Source: Ktedonobacterales bacterium
GTDB lineage: Bacteria; Chloroflexota; Ktedonobacteria; Ktedonobacterales; Ktedonobacteraceae
Reading direction: 5' to 3'
Length of the DNA: 64,000 bases
Assembly: GCA_027451525.1 (NCBI GenBank)
Contig: DAIDJF010000002.1
Span: 1 to 64,000 of the forward strand
Shown here piece after piece: positions 61,957-64,000 of this stretch. The position numbers and the translations under genes were made by a program. The notes beneath the pieces are model-generated. The model saw nothing but the letters and a program-made list of their open reading frames with translations, did no database searches and was not told the origin of the DNA. The first letter of the stretch is position 1. Each line of letters opens with the position of its first letter.

Positions 61957-62798
61957 CGCAAGTACTCATTAACCCGACGCCCAAAGACTACAAGAGTGAG
62001 GTAAAACCAACCTGGTGTCCAGGCTGCGGCGACTTTGGCGTATTGAATGCCACATATCGCAGCATGGCAAATATGAAACTTGTGCCCGATCAAACAGTTG
62101 TTGTTTCGGGTATCGGATGCTCTAGCCGCTTCCCTCACTTTATGAAAACCTTCGGGTTCCATAGCGTTCATGGACGCGCCCTCCCGGTTGCGCAAGGCTT
62201 AAAGATGTCACGTCCAGACCTCACCGTTGTAGCAGTCGGTGGAGATGGCGACTTCTTCAGCATTGGCGCAGGACATCTCGTTCACGCCGCACTGCGCAAC
62301 ATTGATATTACGGTTGTCGTGATGGATAACGAGATTTATGGTCTGACAAAAGGCCAGACTTCGCCAACTTCGCCACATGGGCATGTGACCAAATCAACGC
62401 CCTATGGCTTGCTAGCCTCTCAGTTCAATCCCATCGCCACTGCTCTCGCGCTTAACGTAAGCTTTGTCGCGCGTGGCTATTCAGCCAAACCGAAAGAGCT
62501 GGCGGCACTGATTGAACAGGGCATACAACATAAGGGCTTCTCGTTCATTCACGCGCTCAGCCCCTGCCCGACATTCTACCGCACATTTGATGCCTGGGAT
62601 GCCTCGGTCACACCTATTCCCGCCGATCATGACCCGCACAACCGCATGCAGGCCATGAATATGGCAATGGAAACTGAGAAACCGTTTATCGGCCTCTTCT
62701 ATCAAGAAGACCGCCCTACAATGGATGAAGCCGCCCATCAACTGGTCAAGGAATCCAAGCCATTTGAAATCGGAAGCTACATCCAGCGTTACGCATAA
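61953..62798 (+). CDS. 2-oxoacid:ferredoxin oxidoreductase, beta subunit
   Basis: The 281-residue TPP-binding subunit has WCPGCGDFGV (Cys for the Fe-S cluster), GIGCSSRFPHF, the Mg-TPP motif GGDGDFFSIG with DNEIYGLTKGQ, and a third Cys in SPCPTFY. The pattern fits 2-oxoglutarate:ferredoxin oxidoreductase (KorB) better than pyruvate enzymes, but the substrate is not certain. It is coupled to the alpha gene. A strong terminator follows. No ferredoxin gene is nearby. Confidence 0.92.
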   Translation: MTQVLINPTPKDYKSEVKPTWCPGCGDFGVLNATYRSMANMKLVPDQTVVVSGIGCSSRFPHFMKTFGFHSVHGRALPVAQGLKMSRPDLTVVAVGGDGDFFSIGAGHLVHAALRNIDITVVVMDNEIYGLTKGQTSPTSPHGHVTKSTPYGLLASQFNPIATALALNVSFVARGYSAKPKELAALIEQGIQHKGFSFIHALSPCPTFYRTFDAWDASVTPIPADHDPHNRMQAMNMAMETEKPFIGLFYQEDRPTMDEAAHQLVKESKPFEIGSYIQRYA

Positions 62799-62818
62799 AC
62801 GCAAGGTTGACATAAAAA

Positions 62819-62850
62819 ATAGGGGGCATATGTAAACATATGCCCCCTAT
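62819..62850 (+). terminator. Intrinsic terminator of the oxidoreductase operon
   Basis: ATAGGGGGCATATGT (62819-62833) pairs perfectly with ACATATGCCCCCTAT (62836-62850) around a 2-base gap. It also faces the convergent zinc-ribbon gene. Confidence 0.85.
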
Positions 62851-62883
62851 CTATATAATCTTCCACTAGCCACCCAGAACGGC

Positions 62884-63111
62884 TTAGAATACCTCTGTTT
62901 CAGTCATCGCGGTGGTGTTGAGCGCATTAGCAACTGCCTGTGAGAATTTTTCGCCGCATTCTCGACAAAACAGTCCACTCTCGTTATGATATCTTCCACC
63001 AATAGCGGTCAACTGTCGCTCAGCAGGCTTACCACACCATTCACAGACACTTCCGCGCGGCGCAAAATCGACAGAAACGGGACGACGAAATTCATTGATT
63101 GGCATTGACAT
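62884..63111 (-). CDS. Small zinc-ribbon protein
   Basis: The 75-residue protein has two Cys pairs, CEWC and CREC, 24 residues apart, as in rubredoxin-like or treble-clef zinc ribbons. The ribbon is followed by a helix and a Thr-rich tail. The function is not recognised. AGGAGGG lies 5-6 bases before ATG 63111, so the longer frame to 63198 is rejected. It is divergent from the urease genes, with 327 bases between them. Confidence 0.7.
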   Translation of the reverse strand: MSMPINEFRRPVSVDFAPRGSVCEWCGKPAERQLTAIGGRYHNESGLFCRECGEKFSQAVANALNTTAMTETEVF

Positions 63112-63438
63112 AGGAACCCTCCTGGGTGGTGCAGATCGTGTGCGACCTTCATACGCATAACAACTTGATGGCACACAAAAGGATAGTGTATGAGGCAATC
63201 TCGGTAAAACGCTACCTGGACTCCCAATACGTCATCCATGACAGCGCATCATCGCCTGGAGCCGCGTTGCTCCTGCTCCGTACCGTTGGGGAACATTCCT
63301 GTCACCTGTGTAATGTAGACTATACCATACTTTTCGCAAATCTGCCAGAGCAAGCGCGTCTGCAACAACATTGTTCATGCTGTTCCAACACGCTTGCTTT
63401 TCTCACCCGTCTTAATCTAGAGAAAAAAGAGGTTTTTT
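63112..63438. other. 327-bp divergent region before urease
   Basis: This should hold promoters for the zinc-ribbon gene and the urease operon. A frame of 134 codons crosses it but overlaps the urease start in another frame and has no domain. Nothing else is recognised. Confidence 0.5.
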
Positions 63439-64000
63439 ATGAAGCTCACACCAAAAGAACTAGATCGCTTAACCATTTTTACCCTCGCGGAGATGGCACG
63501 CAAGCGACTTGCACGTGGTATCAAACTTAATTACCCGGAAGCAGTTGCCCTCATTTCTGATGAAGTGATGGAAGAGGCACGAGCCGGGCGCAACTATGAT
63601 GAGGTTGTTGAACATGGGCAACATGTCTTAACCACAGAAGAGGTGATGGATGGCGTACCTACACTCTTAAGCACACTTGCAGTAGAACCCGTATTTGATG
63701 ATGGTACAAAGCTCGTTCTTCTCCACGACCCTATCCGTTCTAAAACAGATACGATGCCCACGGCATCATTCTCTACAATGCGTACAGCGACAGAGGCATC
63801 TCCAACTCTGACCATCAATGCAGGCCGACCGACGATCATGCTCACCGTCGTCAATACCTCTGACCACCCCGTGCAGGTAACCTCACATATGCCATTCTGG
63901 GAGATCAATCCACGTATGCAATTTGATCGTGAGCAGGCCCAGGGCTATCGTTTAGACATTCCCGCAGGAGGCGCGGTGCGTTGGGAAGCAGGAGAAACCA
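63439..64000 (+). CDS. Urease gamma-beta fusion, partial at the right edge
   Basis: The frame is open to the end of the window. Residues 1-100 are the urease gamma subunit ([20 protein letters not shown], then [13 protein letters not shown] and VMDGVPTLL). After a ~30-residue linker comes the beta subunit ([27 protein letters not shown], then [16 protein letters not shown], given here as separate pieces). Fused gamma-beta subunits are known in several bacteria. The usual GSHxHFxE of beta reads TSHMPFWE here, so one His is Pro. AGAGG precedes the ATG. The catalytic alpha subunit and accessory genes should lie to the right. Confidence 0.9.
   Translation, partial: MKLTPKELDRLTIFTLAEMARKRLARGIKLNYPEAVALISDEVMEEARAGRNYDEVVEHGQHVLTTEEVMDGVPTLLSTLAVEPVFDDGTKLVLLHDPIRSKTDTMPTASFSTMRTATEASPTLTINAGRPTIMLTVVNTSDHPVQVTSHMPFWEINPRMQFDREQAQGYRLDIPAGGAVRWEAGET

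Noticed and set aside
63126-63530. 134-codon ORF crossing the urease start
   Set aside because: No domain, low-complexity basic product, and it overlaps the start of the clearly real urease gene in another frame.

Overview
The window looks like chromosome from a filamentous, spore-forming member of the Ktedonobacteria (Chloroflexota). This is inferred from the mix of genes: several Hanks-type Ser/Thr kinases with proline-rich tails, a large CHAT/NTPase/TPR protein, a SigR-type sigma factor with a zinc anti-sigma, pentapeptide and HEAT repeat proteins, an IS605-type element and a MurE motif that departs from the usual DAP-type motif. No 16S gene is present, so the assignment rests on gene content only.

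Left part (1-16 kb). An internally deleted TnpB remnant abuts a predicted pseudokinase. Then come ftsH, a quinone-oxidoreductase-like gene, a repeat cluster carrying a MITE-like insertion, an M50/CBS intramembrane protease, a fused EtfB-EtfA, an S9 peptidase, a deaminase, a nucleotidyltransferase and an ABM monooxygenase.

17-23 kb. A compact minimal type II polyketide cluster (KS-alpha, KS-beta, ACP, cyclase-like SRPBCC) is preceded by a 25-codon ORF and a divergent winged-helix gene. A pentapeptide protein follows, then an ArsR-MFS pair controlled from a perfect 44-bp palindrome that overlaps a canonical promoter.

23-33 kb. Housekeeping and regulation: tex, an RpoD-type sigma factor, a Ser/Thr kinase next to a HEAT protein, CcdA, and a SigR/RsrA-like pair with a candidate SigR promoter in front of the anti-sigma gene. 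A short MarR-like regulator closes the block.

33-37.5 kb, the most interesting locus. Three co-directional genes on the minus strand encode, in transcription order, a 69-residue peptide ending in an aromatic tail with Trp, a polyprenyl-synthase-like protein resembling ComQ, and a large polytopic sensor histidine kinase. This is the architecture of a ComQXP isoprenyl-peptide signalling system, known to me only from Firmicutes.

37.8-50 kb. Queuosine salvage glycosylase, murE and an mraY with a long C-terminal extension. A tight four-gene operon follows (two ATP-grasp enzymes, an APH-fold protein lacking its catalytic Asp, and an ABC exporter with a C-terminal FHA domain), then an MFS transporter.

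50-64 kb. CHAT-zinc ribbon-NTPase-TPR protein, obg, dps, a transmembrane Ser/Thr kinase, type II NADH dehydrogenase, a tRNA with CAU anticodon, 2-oxoacid:ferredoxin oxidoreductase (two subunits), a small zinc-ribbon protein, and the start of a urease gamma-beta fusion that runs off the right edge.
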